Shown in pieces: positions 43,050 to 51,893 of a DNA stretch of 64,000 nucleotides. The notes beneath the pieces were generated by a model. It ran no database searches, was not told where the DNA came from, and was given only the letters and a program-made list of their open reading frames with translations. Both the position numbers and the translations under genes were made by a program. Each line of letters opens with the position of its first letter. The stretch's first letter is position 1. The DNA is from Fibrisoma montanum (lineage in GTDB: Bacteria; Bacteroidota; Bacteroidia; Cytophagales; Spirosomataceae). The DNA is taken from positions 558,001-622,000 of the forward strand of contig NZ_QXED01000002.1 in assembly GCF_003583365.1 (NCBI RefSeq), given 5' to 3'.

Positions 43050-45023
43050 TCAATTTATTCTTACATTCCCATCGATTCGAACAGTTTCGATGGGAATTTT
43101 TATGTGTATATGTGTGCCTTTCATAGCAGATAGTAGAACATCAAATGTGCCTCCGAGAGAATCAAGTCGTGTTTGAATATTTTGCAGACCAATTCCATAT
43201 TTTGGTTGGGAGTTTCCCAGGCCAATTCCATCATCCATAACTGTTAATTCTATACCAATTTGAGTTCTAACCAAACCAATCGTAACCGAAGTAGGTTGGG
43301 CGTGTTTAATTGCATTGTTAAGTAGCTCCAGGACGATACTGTACACATTAAATTCAATCTCTACCGGTAATCGATCGTTTAAATTTACTATGTCAAGTGA
43401 AAATCGGATTAATAAACTATGGTTTAAGCGACTTACTAAGGAGTTGAGTGTTGCGACAAGCCCCTCTCGTTCAAGTTCGGCAGGAAGAATATTATGCGAA
43501 ATGTTTCGCACTTCAGAATAAGCACTTTGAACAAGTTGTTTTATATTTTGATAAACGTCTTGTTCAGAGCCAGAAAGACTTTGTGGATTTATCGTCTGAA
43601 TGCTCATATTGACAGCGCTGAGTAGACTACTCAGGTTGTCGTGTAGTTCAATTGCCACGCGTTTTCGCTCAAGCGTTTGCCCCTTGTAAAGAGCTGCTCT
43701 TATTTCTTCGTTTTTTCGGACTAATTCCTGATTAGCTTGAATGAGTTCTGCTGTACGCTCTTCCACGCGGAACTCCAGTGTTTTATTAACATGAGCTAGT
43801 TCTTCCTTTGCAGCTTCCAGCAATGCCCGCTGGTTATTTATTTCTTGGTTTTTGGATTGCAGGTTACGATTATTCCATAAAAGCAAGGCCGCAATGAGCA
43901 GAGTAGTAAAGGTTCCAAGCACAAGTACATTACGAATTTGGATTAATCGCTGACTTCTATTTATTTGCTTCAATTTCTCCACCCTTTCCTGTTGAAGTGC
44001 ATTTGTCTTTTGCACGTTATCGTATTGAGCCTGCAACATTTCGATTCTTTGCTTCGTCTTCTCTTTCGATAAACTATCTCGCAGTAAAACAAAATCTTCG
44101 TGGGCTTTCAGTGCTTTAAAAGCCTGACCTGTTTGCTTGAAAATTTTATAAAGGATTTCATCAGCTTCTGCAACAATACTACTGTTCTTCGTACGTAGTG
44201 CTATACGTCTCGCATTGTAGCAGTTTCTAAGTGCTTTTGACCAGTCTTTTTGAACAAAGTTTATATCAGCTACGTGCAATAATATAGAAGTTTCTAAATC
44301 AACGTTACCTAGTTGGCGGGATATTATCAAGGCGTTTTCATAATATGTAACAGCTTTAGTTATGTTACCCATGTCTTTATAGATCCAGCCAATAATATGA
44401 AGAGCTTGAGCTTCATACCATATATGCTTTTCAGCTTTGGCCAGTTTATATAATTGCTGGTTAATACTGAGAGCTTCGTTTAATCTATTTTGCTCACGAT
44501 ATACGGCACCTAACGTGTTCAGAACAGAAGCTTGAACGTATGAATCGGGGTGTTGCCGGAGTATATTTAGTCCTTTCCGGCATAGCTCAATGGCTCTTGT
44601 ATAATCTTTTAAACTAGTATAGGCATGAGCCAATCCCTGTAGTGAAGTTGCTGCCCGTTCGTGCTGCTTTAGCTTTTCAGCTAATACTAAGGCTTTGTAA
44701 TTTAGCTGGATAGATGAATAATGATCCCCTTTTAGCTGATGAATATAGCCAGCATACTGATAGGCATAAATAAGCTCTTTTTGTAGCCCAGGCTTGTGAC
44801 ACAATGTGATCAATATATCATTAAAGTATAGGGAGGAATCCATATTTGTGTTCATATAAGCTCGCATCAGCGCTTTTATGGCCTGAAAGCGCAATGTGTC
44901 GAACCTATATACCTGCGGCTGATGCTGCAAGTTGTTCCATACCCGCTTCAGGCTGTCAATCCGGTGCGTCTGGCAAAGACCTGCGTTGGCAAGCAGGCAC
45001 AATGCGAATAACAGTCTTTTCAT
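43050..45023 (-). CDS. TPR-containing sensor histidine kinase (HisKA_3 type)
   Basis: A 657-residue kinase with a signal peptide (1-18, ending AGLCQ). A periplasmic array of tetratricopeptide repeats spans ~60-330 (for example ATSLQGLAHAYTSLKDYTRA, AQALHIIGWIYKDMGNITKA). One membrane helix (NVLVLGTFTTLLIAALLLW) and a coiled coil (~390-450) follow. The HisKA_3 phospho-acceptor is His461 in RVAIELHDNLSSLLSAV. The ATPase domain has NAIKHAQPTSV and MDDGIGLGNSQ, with YGIGLQNIQTRLDSLGG at the end. This class pairs with NarL-type regulators, and one lies convergently at 42017-42658. TPR sensor domains are common in Bacteroidota; the signal is unknown. Confidence 0.92.
   Translation of the reverse strand: MKRLLFALCLLANAGLCQTHRIDSLKRVWNNLQHQPQVYRFDTLRFQAIKALMRAYMNTNMDSSLYFNDILITLCHKPGLQKELIYAYQYAGYIHQLKGDHYSSIQLNYKALVLAEKLKQHERAATSLQGLAHAYTSLKDYTRAIELCRKGLNILRQHPDSYVQASVLNTLGAVYREQNRLNEALSINQQLYKLAKAEKHIWYEAQALHIIGWIYKDMGNITKAVTYYENALIISRQLGNVDLETSILLHVADINFVQKDWSKALRNCYNARRIALRTKNSSIVAEADEILYKIFKQTGQAFKALKAHEDFVLLRDSLSKEKTKQRIEMLQAQYDNVQKTNALQQERVEKLKQINRSQRLIQIRNVLVLGTFTTLLIAALLLWNNRNLQSKNQEINNQRALLEAAKEELAHVNKTLEFRVEERTAELIQANQELVRKNEEIRAALYKGQTLERKRVAIELHDNLSSLLSAVNMSIQTINPQSLSGSEQDVYQNIKQLVQSAYSEVRNISHNILPAELEREGLVATLNSLVSRLNHSLLIRFSLDIVNLNDRLPVEIEFNVYSIVLELLNNAIKHAQPTSVTIGLVRTQIGIELTVMDDGIGLGNSQPKYGIGLQNIQTRLDSLGGTFDVLLSAMKGTHIHIKIPIETVRIDGNVRIN
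43065..43097 (+). terminator. Terminator inside the 3' end of the kinase gene
   Basis: ATTCCCATCGA (43065-43075) and TCGATGGGAAT (43087-43097) form an 11-bp stem followed by TTTTTA on the plus strand. It ends the orphan-gene transcript while encoding the last codons of the convergent kinase. Confidence 0.7.
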
Positions 45024-45223
45024 AAGAGTGTGGTATTTCGAACAAACTTACGTAGTCTGGCCGCATTTCAAAGTATGTATATCCTCAAATTTAAGGATAT
45101 AAAATAATAGCAATCAGGGATTTATAGTAAGCGGTGGTTAGCTAATCTTTGTGCTTATCAAACAACCCGACGTATCGTCCGGGCGTTTGTCTAGTTCGTT
45201 AACCACACCAACCGAATTTTGCT

Positions 45224-46420
45224 ATGAATAAGCCCGGTATGCCTTTTCTAACCGTATGGTTGCCTGTCCTTTCACTCCTGTTTGTTGCAGGGCAGTGTAC
45301 AAAAGACCCTGAACCGACTCCGGTGCCCGAAGCGTATTTTACCTTTTCCCCTTCGGTTAATTTAGTTGCGCCCGTGACGGTAACGTTTACTAATGAATCG
45401 GAAAACGCAACTGAGTACGTCTGGACGTTTGGCAACAATCAAACGTCAACAAATAAAAACCTTGTTCTCACATTCAATTCTGAAGGTACGTACACGATCA
45501 CACTGAAAGCTACCGGTCCCGGAGGTGCGGATACATACAGCCAGACAGTCACTATAAATAAGCCCTCAACTGGTACCACCCCGCCCCCTAACCCAAAACC
45601 TGTGGCCGATTTCTCATATTCTCCATCATCGAATCTGATCGCACCCGTGAATATGAATTTCACCAACTTATCGACTAACGCCAGCAGTTACAGATGGGAC
45701 TTCGGTGATGGTACAACCTCGACGGTAGCTAATCCAACTAAGCAATTTGCCAAAGAAGGTACTTACACTGTCAAATTAACTGCAACCAATGCAAACGGCT
45801 CCTCTGAAGTGTCAAAAAATGTGGTTGTTGAAAAAGCGGCATCGACAACCGGACAATTCGTATTCTGGACCGACAAATCAAGTGGCTGGAGTAGCATTGA
45901 TGTTGCCATTGACGGGTCGGCTGCAGGCAAGATAACCAGTTATTTCACATTAGCACCTGCCTGTGGCAACAGCGTGACCGTGACGCGGCCGCCGGGTACC
46001 TATGCTTATACGGCTCAAAGTAACACGGGAGTTAAGTGGTCGGGAAACATAACTATCACGGCCAGTCAATGTAAATCATTACGCCTGGATTTTCCGACTA
46101 CCGCGCCCAGCACCTGCGACTGGAACTCCGCTACCAAGTGTATTACCGTCACGAAGGCTGTAAAAGGTACCCGATGTGGCACCAGCAACAGTGTCGAGGT
46201 TGAATGGAAAAATACGTGTACCTCTAATGTGAAAGTAGTTGTGTGCATCCAACGCTCCGATGGAACCTGGTCATGTAATCCGGACGGCACATTTGATACG
46301 GGAATGAGGCCAAATCAGGTGCTGAACAACTACGTATGCGCCGGCACCGGTAAATACAAAATCTATGCGATGCCCATCGCGGACTTTATTAAAAACAAAT
46401 GCGCTTATCCAAAAGAATAA
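45224..46420 (+). CDS. PKD-domain lipoprotein
   Basis: A 398-residue lipoprotein (signal MNKPGMPFLTVWLPVLSLLF, lipobox VAGQC, Cys~26). Two PKD domains follow: residues ~38-125 (YFTFSPSVNLVAPVTVTFTN, EYVWTFGNNQTS, EGTYTITLKATGPGG) and ~130-210 (YRWDFGDGTTSTVANPTKQF, EGTYTVKLTATNANG). The C-terminal ~185 residues contain a segment like WTDKSSGWSSIDVAIDGSAA and a Cys-rich end (CDWNSATKCITV, GTRCGTSNSVEVEWKNTC). It should be displayed in the envelope, binding glycans or proteins. It is the first of five plus-strand genes running to 50891. Confidence 0.8.
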   Translation: MNKPGMPFLTVWLPVLSLLFVAGQCTKDPEPTPVPEAYFTFSPSVNLVAPVTVTFTNESENATEYVWTFGNNQTSTNKNLVLTFNSEGTYTITLKATGPGGADTYSQTVTINKPSTGTTPPPNPKPVADFSYSPSSNLIAPVNMNFTNLSTNASSYRWDFGDGTTSTVANPTKQFAKEGTYTVKLTATNANGSSEVSKNVVVEKAASTTGQFVFWTDKSSGWSSIDVAIDGSAAGKITSYFTLAPACGNSVTVTRPPGTYAYTAQSNTGVKWSGNITITASQCKSLRLDFPTTAPSTCDWNSATKCITVTKAVKGTRCGTSNSVEVEWKNTCTSNVKVVVCIQRSDGTWSCNPDGTFDTGMRPNQVLNNYVCAGTGKYKIYAMPIADFIKNKCAYPKE

Positions 46421-46524
46421 TCAACATATTGTGCTTGATTTAGAGATAATTGCGCCGACCAGATCAGTGTATTATGTCCATTGATCTGGTCGGCAAACGA
46501 GTGTCCACATCAATTAACATTCTC

Positions 46525-47670
46525 ATGGCAACCGTTACACATTACCTGATTACGAACCGTCAGATTGATCTCATCGACGGCAGAGAAGTGATCAACCCTG
46601 GTGGTCGGGAACGGGCCGTTGATGACGCCCGTATCTCGTTTCGCTTCGCTCGGTACACCTTTGATCCCGATAACGTAGAGGATCAGGGTACGGTTGAACT
46701 GGTCCCTGATCTGATCACGCCACCGGTGATCGAAATGTTTAGCGGAACGATCTTGTCTGCTTCCGACAAATCGCCTGAGCAGCTCGAGGGCAAAGGTAAG
46801 GCCAGAGCAGCAGAAGACTTATCGGGGTCAAATCAGGTATTTATGGAGGTATTTCGAACTCTGAAAGATGACAACGCCGGGAACGTACTGTTCTTTATCC
46901 ACGGATTTCGGAGTAACCTGGCTGTGACCCTGACAACAATCCGGCTGTTACATACCCGGTACGTTAAGCCTGGCTCCAACGTTCAGACGATCATAACATT
47001 TACCTGGCCGGCCCGCCGAAGCCTGCTGCGGTACCTCGACGATCAGCACGATGCCCGGGTGTCCGGCTACGCCCTGGCCCGTGTGTATCAGCGGCTTCAT
47101 GATTTCCTGGCCGAGCTTTTTAATACAACTACCGCAAAGCCCTGCCACCGGTCCATTCATTTGCTTTGCCACTCGATGGGTAATCAGGTGCTGTACTACA
47201 TGCTTGAGCGGCTTAAAGAACAAAGACTCAGCCGTCGGGAAACGTTTAGGCAGGCCATTTTGATGGGGGCTGATGTTCCATACGATGCCTTTGAAGTAGA
47301 TCACCCCATGAATCTTCTGATTGACCTGTGCGAGCGGGTGCATGTGTACTACCACCGACGTGATCTGGCCTTGGTCGCGTCGTCGGCTAAGTTTCTACAG
47401 AACCGGCTGGGCCGGGTAGGCTTCAAACGTAATACGTCGCCACCACTGGCCGCCGACGTTCACGAGATCGATATCACCGACGTACCGTCGCAGGATACTG
47501 ATACTTTTTTGACGAATCTTCTGGAATTTGATCAGAATGAACTGATTCAGCACTGGTCCTATCTATCGAATGAAACGATAATTAACGACATCGAGCAGGT
47601 CTTTAGGACTGGTCGAAGCGGTCTGCGCCTGATTAGTCCGCCATACGTCGGTCCGGCGGATGGCGAATAA
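46525..47670 (+). CDS. Alpha/beta hydrolase (DUF900-type)
   Basis: A 381-residue protein without a signal peptide. Residues ~110-300 form an alpha/beta-hydrolase core: NVLFFIHGFRSNLAVTL (oxyanion region), ITFTWPARRSLLRYLDDQHD, and the nucleophile elbow HLLCHSMGNQVLYYML with Ser in GxSxG-like form (C-H-S-M-G). ILMGADVPYDAF and a later YYHRRDLAL segment supply candidate Asp and other residues. The organisation matches DUF900 hydrolases, predicted lipases or esterases. I chose ATG 46525 (MATVTHYLITNRQID). It is the second gene of the five-gene run. Substrate is unknown. Confidence 0.78.
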   Translation: MATVTHYLITNRQIDLIDGREVINPGGRERAVDDARISFRFARYTFDPDNVEDQGTVELVPDLITPPVIEMFSGTILSASDKSPEQLEGKGKARAAEDLSGSNQVFMEVFRTLKDDNAGNVLFFIHGFRSNLAVTLTTIRLLHTRYVKPGSNVQTIITFTWPARRSLLRYLDDQHDARVSGYALARVYQRLHDFLAELFNTTTAKPCHRSIHLLCHSMGNQVLYYMLERLKEQRLSRRETFRQAILMGADVPYDAFEVDHPMNLLIDLCERVHVYYHRRDLALVASSAKFLQNRLGRVGFKRNTSPPLAADVHEIDITDVPSQDTDTFLTNLLEFDQNELIQHWSYLSNETIINDIEQVFRTGRSGLRLISPPYVGPADGE

Positions 47671-47734
47671 ACGATTGGCGGATCAACCCTTTCTGTATGA
47701 ATCATGATGTCACACCAATAAACCTTCTACAATC

Positions 47735-48091
47735 ATGGAGAATGAATCTGTGCTTATCAATCTGCTTCTTGCCGGTATACTTGGCCTTATTGGACAGGGT
47801 ATCCGGGTGATCATTGGATTAAAAAAATTAAAGGAAGAGGCTGCAACGGTAGCTCAGGAGGAAGCTGCAGCTCCCCCAGCTCCTGCTGCGAAAACCGTTT
47901 ACGACGATCTGTTTGACAGCCGAAAGCTTTGGCTATCACTCTTTATTGGATTCATTGCCGGTTGTCTAGCAAACCTGAGCCGCACGGATGCCGAGTTCAG
48001 CAAGGACGTACAACTGGCTATCGTAGCCGCCGGTTATGCCGGTACTGATTTTATCGAAGGTATTTTCAAGAAGCTTTTACCTAACCATTAA
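47735..48091 (+). CDS. Small two-TM membrane protein
   Basis: A 118-residue protein with two hydrophobic helices (LINLLLAGILGLIGQGIRVI, residues ~7-27, and WLSLFIGFIAGCLANL, ~66-82). A charged, Ala/Pro-rich loop (KKLKEEAATVAQEEAAAPPA) lies between them, and the tail is VAAGYAGTDFIEGIFKK. Size and topology recall holins or small membrane adaptors, but no family is certain. It is 64 bp after the DUF900-type hydrolase and 12 bp before the Dyp peroxidase, so it is translated with them. A role in positioning a partner at the membrane is only inference. Confidence 0.65.
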   Translation: MENESVLINLLLAGILGLIGQGIRVIIGLKKLKEEAATVAQEEAAAPPAPAAKTVYDDLFDSRKLWLSLFIGFIAGCLANLSRTDAEFSKDVQLAIVAAGYAGTDFIEGIFKKLLPNH

Positions 48092-48103
48092 ACCGTTTCT
48101 TCC

Positions 48104-49612
48104 ATGACAAAGCTGCTCAATCAATTCGATCCATCTGACGAGAATCAGAAATTGTTTGAAGGAATCCAAGGTAATATCCTCAAAGCGCACGGGCGTCATC
48201 ATACGGCCAACGTGTTTATCCGCTGCGATGACGGCCGGCAAGGCCGGGCTAAAGATTGGCTGAACAGCCTGGTAGAGGGCGACGGAGCTATCGTCCGCTC
48301 CGCCTACGCTCAGTTGCGGAACAATGCGGTATTCAAGGAGAGCGGTGGAAAAGCGGATACGGGTCTCTTTGCCTGTATCCATATCAGCGCGGCTGGTTAC
48401 GCCTACTTATTTGACGAGACTGTTAAGTCTAGCTTCACCGACGAGTCATTTCGTAATGGAATGAAGAAGGCTGAGCTTAACGACCCGGACTCAGGAACTT
48501 GGGATACTGGATTAGCAGAAGAGAATCACTTCATGCTATTGCTGGCTCATGCTGATGCCGAAGAACTAGTCAAAGCAGTTACAGACGTTCAGCAGGAAGT
48601 TGGGGCTTTTGCCAATATCTCCACTATTGAGTATGGAAAGGCTCTTTTCAACGAAGAAGGAGCAGGCATTGAGCATTTTGGCTACGTGGATGGCGTATCG
48701 CAACCTCTATTTTTTGAGGACGAATGGGAGACGTATAAAGCCAATAACAATATTAAGAGCGATAATGGACCTGATATTAAGTTTGATCCCCGCGCAAAAA
48801 AAGAACTCGTGCTGATACAGGATCCTCTTGCGCCTGATGCCAATGCACTGGGCAGTTACTTTGTATTCCGGAAATTACAGCAGGATGTGAAAGGCTTCAA
48901 ACGAGCCGAAGAAAAGCTTGCTCACCAGTTAAGGCTAACGGGCGAAGACGAAGAACGAGCCGGTGCCTTGCTGGTGGGGCGCTTTGAAGATGGTACGCCC
49001 ATTCAACTTCGTGGGGAAGAAGGATTAATTCACAGCGCCTTGTGGAATAATTTCGATTATAAAGACGACAAGGGAAATATAGCCGATTTTTCCAGGTGCC
49101 CGTTCCACGCCCATATCCGTAAATCAAACCCACGATCTGGCCTGAATGGTGGCGGTATGGATGAAGCCAAAAAACACATCATGGCCCGGCGCGGCATTCC
49201 CTACGGCACCCGATCTGAGGACCTTTACGATGGATCGGTTCCTGCCAAACCTGAGGATGGTGTAGGGTTGCTGTTCATGAGCTACCAGGCCAGTATTGTT
49301 AAGCAGTTTGAGTTTATTCAAAAAAGTTGGGTAAACAACCCCAGTTTCCCAAACTTCGACAATGATGAACTGGATGGAATTGACCCCATCATCGGCCAGG
49401 GACAGGGAACCCGAACCGGCCGCTTCGCAACCGATTGGGGAGAGTCAGGCAGCTCTGAATCGGCCTCATTCGAGCAGTTTGTCCACATGAAAGGGGGCGA
49501 GTACTTCTTCGCGCCGAGTATGAGTTTTTTGAAAAATATTCACACCATAAAAATTAATAAGCAAAATGAAAAACCTCCTCACCTTGCTGCTAATGCTGAG
49601 TTCGTTAGCTGA
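48104..49612 (+). CDS. Dyp-type peroxidase
   Basis: A 502-residue haem peroxidase of the dye-decolorising family. The catalytic GxxDG motif is GYVDGVSQP (Asp196), and the proximal haem ligand is His337 in CPFHAHIRKSNPR. Later GVGLLFMSYQASIVKQFEFI and GGEYFFAPSMSFLK match the family's distal Arg/Phe region and C-terminal end. No signal peptide is seen, so the enzyme should be cytosolic unless carried by a partner. Neither an encapsulin gene nor a Tat signal is present nearby. Its 3' end overlaps the next gene by 47 bases. Substrate is unknown. Confidence 0.9.
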   Translation: MTKLLNQFDPSDENQKLFEGIQGNILKAHGRHHTANVFIRCDDGRQGRAKDWLNSLVEGDGAIVRSAYAQLRNNAVFKESGGKADTGLFACIHISAAGYAYLFDETVKSSFTDESFRNGMKKAELNDPDSGTWDTGLAEENHFMLLLAHADAEELVKAVTDVQQEVGAFANISTIEYGKALFNEEGAGIEHFGYVDGVSQPLFFEDEWETYKANNNIKSDNGPDIKFDPRAKKELVLIQDPLAPDANALGSYFVFRKLQQDVKGFKRAEEKLAHQLRLTGEDEERAGALLVGRFEDGTPIQLRGEEGLIHSALWNNFDYKDDKGNIADFSRCPFHAHIRKSNPRSGLNGGGMDEAKKHIMARRGIPYGTRSEDLYDGSVPAKPEDGVGLLFMSYQASIVKQFEFIQKSWVNNPSFPNFDNDELDGIDPIIGQGQGTRTGRFATDWGESGSSESASFEQFVHMKGGEYFFAPSMSFLKNIHTIKINKQNEKPPHLAANAEFVS

Positions 49613-50891
49613 ACTTAGGGCGCAAACAGTCACGTATGATTATCATACAAGAGCATACAGTCCACAAATCAATTTTGTTCGGCATGGTGCTATGGTAAGT
49701 TACCGGATCATCAACATCAATCCCTTTGCGCAGAAAGTGATTATCAATGGTCAGGCCATCAGCATGACCTCCGAAATACCGGCACAGTTAGCTACCTTGT
49801 TCAACGTCAAGATTGATACTGAAAAGGAATTAACGAATACCAAAGACCAAGTTAAGGAGATGGCTGACGTCCAGAAAAACACAGCCCAGGCCGGACTAAA
49901 AGCAGCCTTGAACACGTTAGTCGATTCATGCAGCACCTATTACGAAGAAGCCGAAAAAATTGAGGAAGCGTTGTTGCTCAAAGAACACCTCGCAAAAACG
50001 ATGGCCGACAAAAGTTTTTACAATGATTCGGTCATGCGCTCAGCTTTAAATGATCGGAGCATTAACACCACCACAATCAGTGATCTGAAGGCTGATTACG
50101 AGGAGTTTGAAGAAGCTTATCATCAAGTCTACAACCAGTATCAGGCGGCAATTCAGGCTGCTCGTACTGCCGGTGACAAAGACAAAGAAGCCCGGATTAT
50201 GAACGCCTTCGATCAGGTGAAAAAAGATTACAGGTTGCTGGAAAAACAATATCAGGAAACTTTGTTTGACATAAAAGATCTATATGCAAAAGCGACAGAT
50301 CCCCGTAGTTATGAAGTTATATCCCTGCCGTTAAAACTGACTGGCAGGGCAGGCGATGCTGATGAGGTTGAATTCGAAATTCTAATTGACGACAAAAAAT
50401 TTCCAACTCCTGATGCTTTCAATGTGGATAGTGGGCTGAAGGTAGATTTCAGCGCAGGGCCTGTTTTTAACTTTACCGCTGATAATCGATACTTCTTTGA
50501 TGCTACAAATAAACTCCAGCAACAAACTAAACCTGGATTATTCAACGTTGTTACACCAACCGTGTCGGCTATGATGCACGTTTATCCAAGGCGATACAAG
50601 GGCGTAGCGTGGGGCGGGACGTTTGGCGTTAATGCAAATGTTAAGGAGTTGACTGATATTAATCTAGGATTTCTGGCGGGTATCTCCGCTATAATGGGTA
50701 GGTCGCAGAAGGTCATCGTATCTACAGGAGCAAGTTATTTAAGAGTAGATCGGCTAAAAGAAGGCCAGTTTACGGTGGGTACTGTCTACAATGATACGAA
50801 GATTGAAGATGTGACCGAATCTGTTCTCCGACCGTCGTGGTTCGTTGCCGTATCGCTCAGCCTGGGCAAACGTAAAATCCTGACTCCGTAA
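49566..50891 (+). CDS. Exported coiled-coil protein with C-terminal barrel-like region
   Basis: A 441-residue protein with a signal peptide (1-20, ending ELRAQ). Residues ~20-75 are beta-rich, and ~78-240 are strongly alpha-helical with coiled-coil character (KELTNTKDQVKEMADVQKNT, EEAEKIEEALLLKEHLAKTM, DYRLLEKQYQETLFDIKDLY). The last ~200 residues have beta strands in outer-membrane style (AWGGTFGVNANV, LGFLAGISAIMG, ending SWFVAVSLSLGKRK). I do not recognise a named family. It overlaps the Dyp peroxidase gene by 47 bases and is the last of the five-gene run, followed by a terminator. An envelope-spanning or outer-membrane scaffold is an inference. Confidence 0.7.
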   Translation: MKNLLTLLLMLSSLAELRAQTVTYDYHTRAYSPQINFVRHGAMVSYRIININPFAQKVIINGQAISMTSEIPAQLATLFNVKIDTEKELTNTKDQVKEMADVQKNTAQAGLKAALNTLVDSCSTYYEEAEKIEEALLLKEHLAKTMADKSFYNDSVMRSALNDRSINTTTISDLKADYEEFEEAYHQVYNQYQAAIQAARTAGDKDKEARIMNAFDQVKKDYRLLEKQYQETLFDIKDLYAKATDPRSYEVISLPLKLTGRAGDADEVEFEILIDDKKFPTPDAFNVDSGLKVDFSAGPVFNFTADNRYFFDATNKLQQQTKPGLFNVVTPTVSAMMHVYPRRYKGVAWGGTFGVNANVKELTDINLGFLAGISAIMGRSQKVIVSTGASYLRVDRLKEGQFTVGTVYNDTKIEDVTESVLRPSWFVAVSLSLGKRKILTP

Positions 50892-50927
50892 TTCACTCAA
50901 TTAAGAGTCAACCTTGTTAACTATTTT

Positions 50928-50957
50928 GCCCGGCATCATGCTTTGAAAATGCCGGGC
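50928..50957 (+). terminator. Intrinsic terminator ending the five-gene run
   Basis: GCCCGGCAT (50928-50936) pairs with ATGCCGGGC (50949-50957), followed by TTTTCTTT. It overlaps the -33 region of the rplU promoter. Confidence 0.85.
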
Positions 50958-50972
50958 TTTTCTTTATCTTTG
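50942..50972 (+). promoter_or_regulatory. Promoter of rplU-rpmA
   Basis: TTTG at 50942-50945 and the exact box TATCTTTG at 50965-50972 are 19 bases apart, with rplU starting 30 bases later. The -33 element lies in the loop of the upstream terminator. Confidence 0.65.
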
Positions 50973-51002
50973 CACCCTCATTTCCAAAATTATACATCAA
51001 CC

Positions 51003-51320
51003 ATGTACGCAATCGTAGAGATCGCAGGGCAGCAATTTAAAATTGAGAAGGGCCGCACCGTCTATACCCACCGGTTACAGGGCGACGCGGACGCTGCACT
51101 TGCCTCCGACCAGGTAAAAGTCCTGCTGGTCGATAACGACGGGAGCATCAGCGTAGGCGCTCCGACAGTCGATGGCGCGACGGTAACAGCCAAAATCGTC
51201 GAACACCTTAAAGGTGAAAAAGTGATTGTCTTCAAAAAGAAGCGTCGTAAAGGCTACAAAAAGAAAAACGGTCACCGTCAGTACCTGACCAAGGTGTTAA
51301 TCGAAGATATTACTGTTTAA
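51003..51320 (+). CDS. rplU: 50S ribosomal protein L21
   Basis: A 105-residue ribosomal protein binding 23S rRNA. The start MYAIVEIAGQQFKIEKGRTV, the middle SISVGAPTVDGATVTAKIVE and the basic FKKKRRKGYKKKNGHRQYLT motif are diagnostic. ATG 51003 follows a clear Bacteroidota promoter. rpmA lies 83 bp downstream, separated by an inverted repeat built from TTTGTAG units; the two are usually co-transcribed. Confidence 0.97.
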   Translation: MYAIVEIAGQQFKIEKGRTVYTHRLQGDADAALASDQVKVLLVDNDGSISVGAPTVDGATVTAKIVEHLKGEKVIVFKKKRRKGYKKKNGHRQYLTKVLIEDITV

Positions 51321-51329
51321 TGGTTAGAG

Positions 51330-51390
51330 GTTTGTAGTTTGTAGTCTGAGAGTTGCTGTAACCTCAAACTACAAACCACAAACTACAAAC
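51330..51390. repeat. TTTGTAG/CTACAAA inverted repeat between rplU and rpmA
   Basis: GTTTGTAGTTTGTAGT (51330-51345) faces ACTACAAAC, then CACAAACTACAAAC (51368-51390). Each arm contains tandem copies of a 7- to 8-base unit. It would fold in the mRNA between the two ribosomal genes. Confidence 0.8.
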
Positions 51391-51403
51391 TTTCTCAAAG
51401 AAA

Positions 51404-51724
51404 ATGGCACACAAGAAAGGTGTAGGTAGTTCCAAAAACGGCCGTGACTCGATCAGCAAACGTTTGGGCGTGAAGCTCTTCGGCGGCCAGAAAGCCATTG
51501 CCGGCAACATCATTATCCGCCAGCGGGGCACAAAACATCATCCCGGCCGTAACGTCGGCCTGGGTAAAGACCACACGCTGTTCGCGCTGGTAGACGGTAC
51601 CGTTGAGTTCCGCCAGGGCCGCGACCGTCGTTCGTACGTACACATCGTTCCGGCGGGCCCGTCGGCGATTGAAGTCGCTCCGGTTGCAACGGCTCCGGCC
51701 GCTGAAGCTGCTCCGGCTGAGTAA
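51404..51724 (+). CDS. rpmA: 50S ribosomal protein L27
   Basis: A 106-residue ribosomal protein at the peptidyl-transferase centre. [20 protein letters not shown], then [23 protein letters not shown] are diagnostic. The N-terminus starts directly with AHKKG, so no precursor cleavage is needed. The C-terminus carries an extra Ala/Pro-rich tail ([15 protein letters not shown]) beyond the usual ~85-residue protein. It is the second gene after rplU and is followed by a strong terminator. Confidence 0.97.
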   Translation: MAHKKGVGSSKNGRDSISKRLGVKLFGGQKAIAGNIIIRQRGTKHHPGRNVGLGKDHTLFALVDGTVEFRQGRDRRSYVHIVPAGPSAIEVAPVATAPAAEAAPAE

Positions 51725-51778
51725 GCGATTCTCCGGCAGGCCAGCCAAACTGGCCCGTACCAACGAAGTTTTATGGAA

Positions 51779-51804
51779 AACGCCCGGCCTTTGTGTCGGG
51801 CGTT
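51779..51804 (+). terminator. Intrinsic terminator after rpmA
   Basis: AACGCCCG (51779-51786) pairs with CGGGCGTT (51797-51804) and is followed by TTTG, 54 bp after the stop. Confidence 0.85.
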
Positions 51805-51893
51805 TTTGTTGAGTTGAAAACTAAAAAACCATCGGTGCTGTTAACCGGGGGAACGGTTGCGGAGTACCCGCGATACTGAAAAAAAGTTGTACT

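Noticed and set aside
48104-49612. Encapsulin cargo peroxidase
   Set aside because: No encapsulin shell gene is present beside the Dyp gene and the C-terminus does not end in a recognisable encapsulin-targeting peptide.
45224-50891. Prophage or contractile-injection module because of the holin-like two-TM protein
   Set aside because: No capsid, tail, portal, terminase or integrase genes are nearby; PKD and Dyp genes do not fit a phage.
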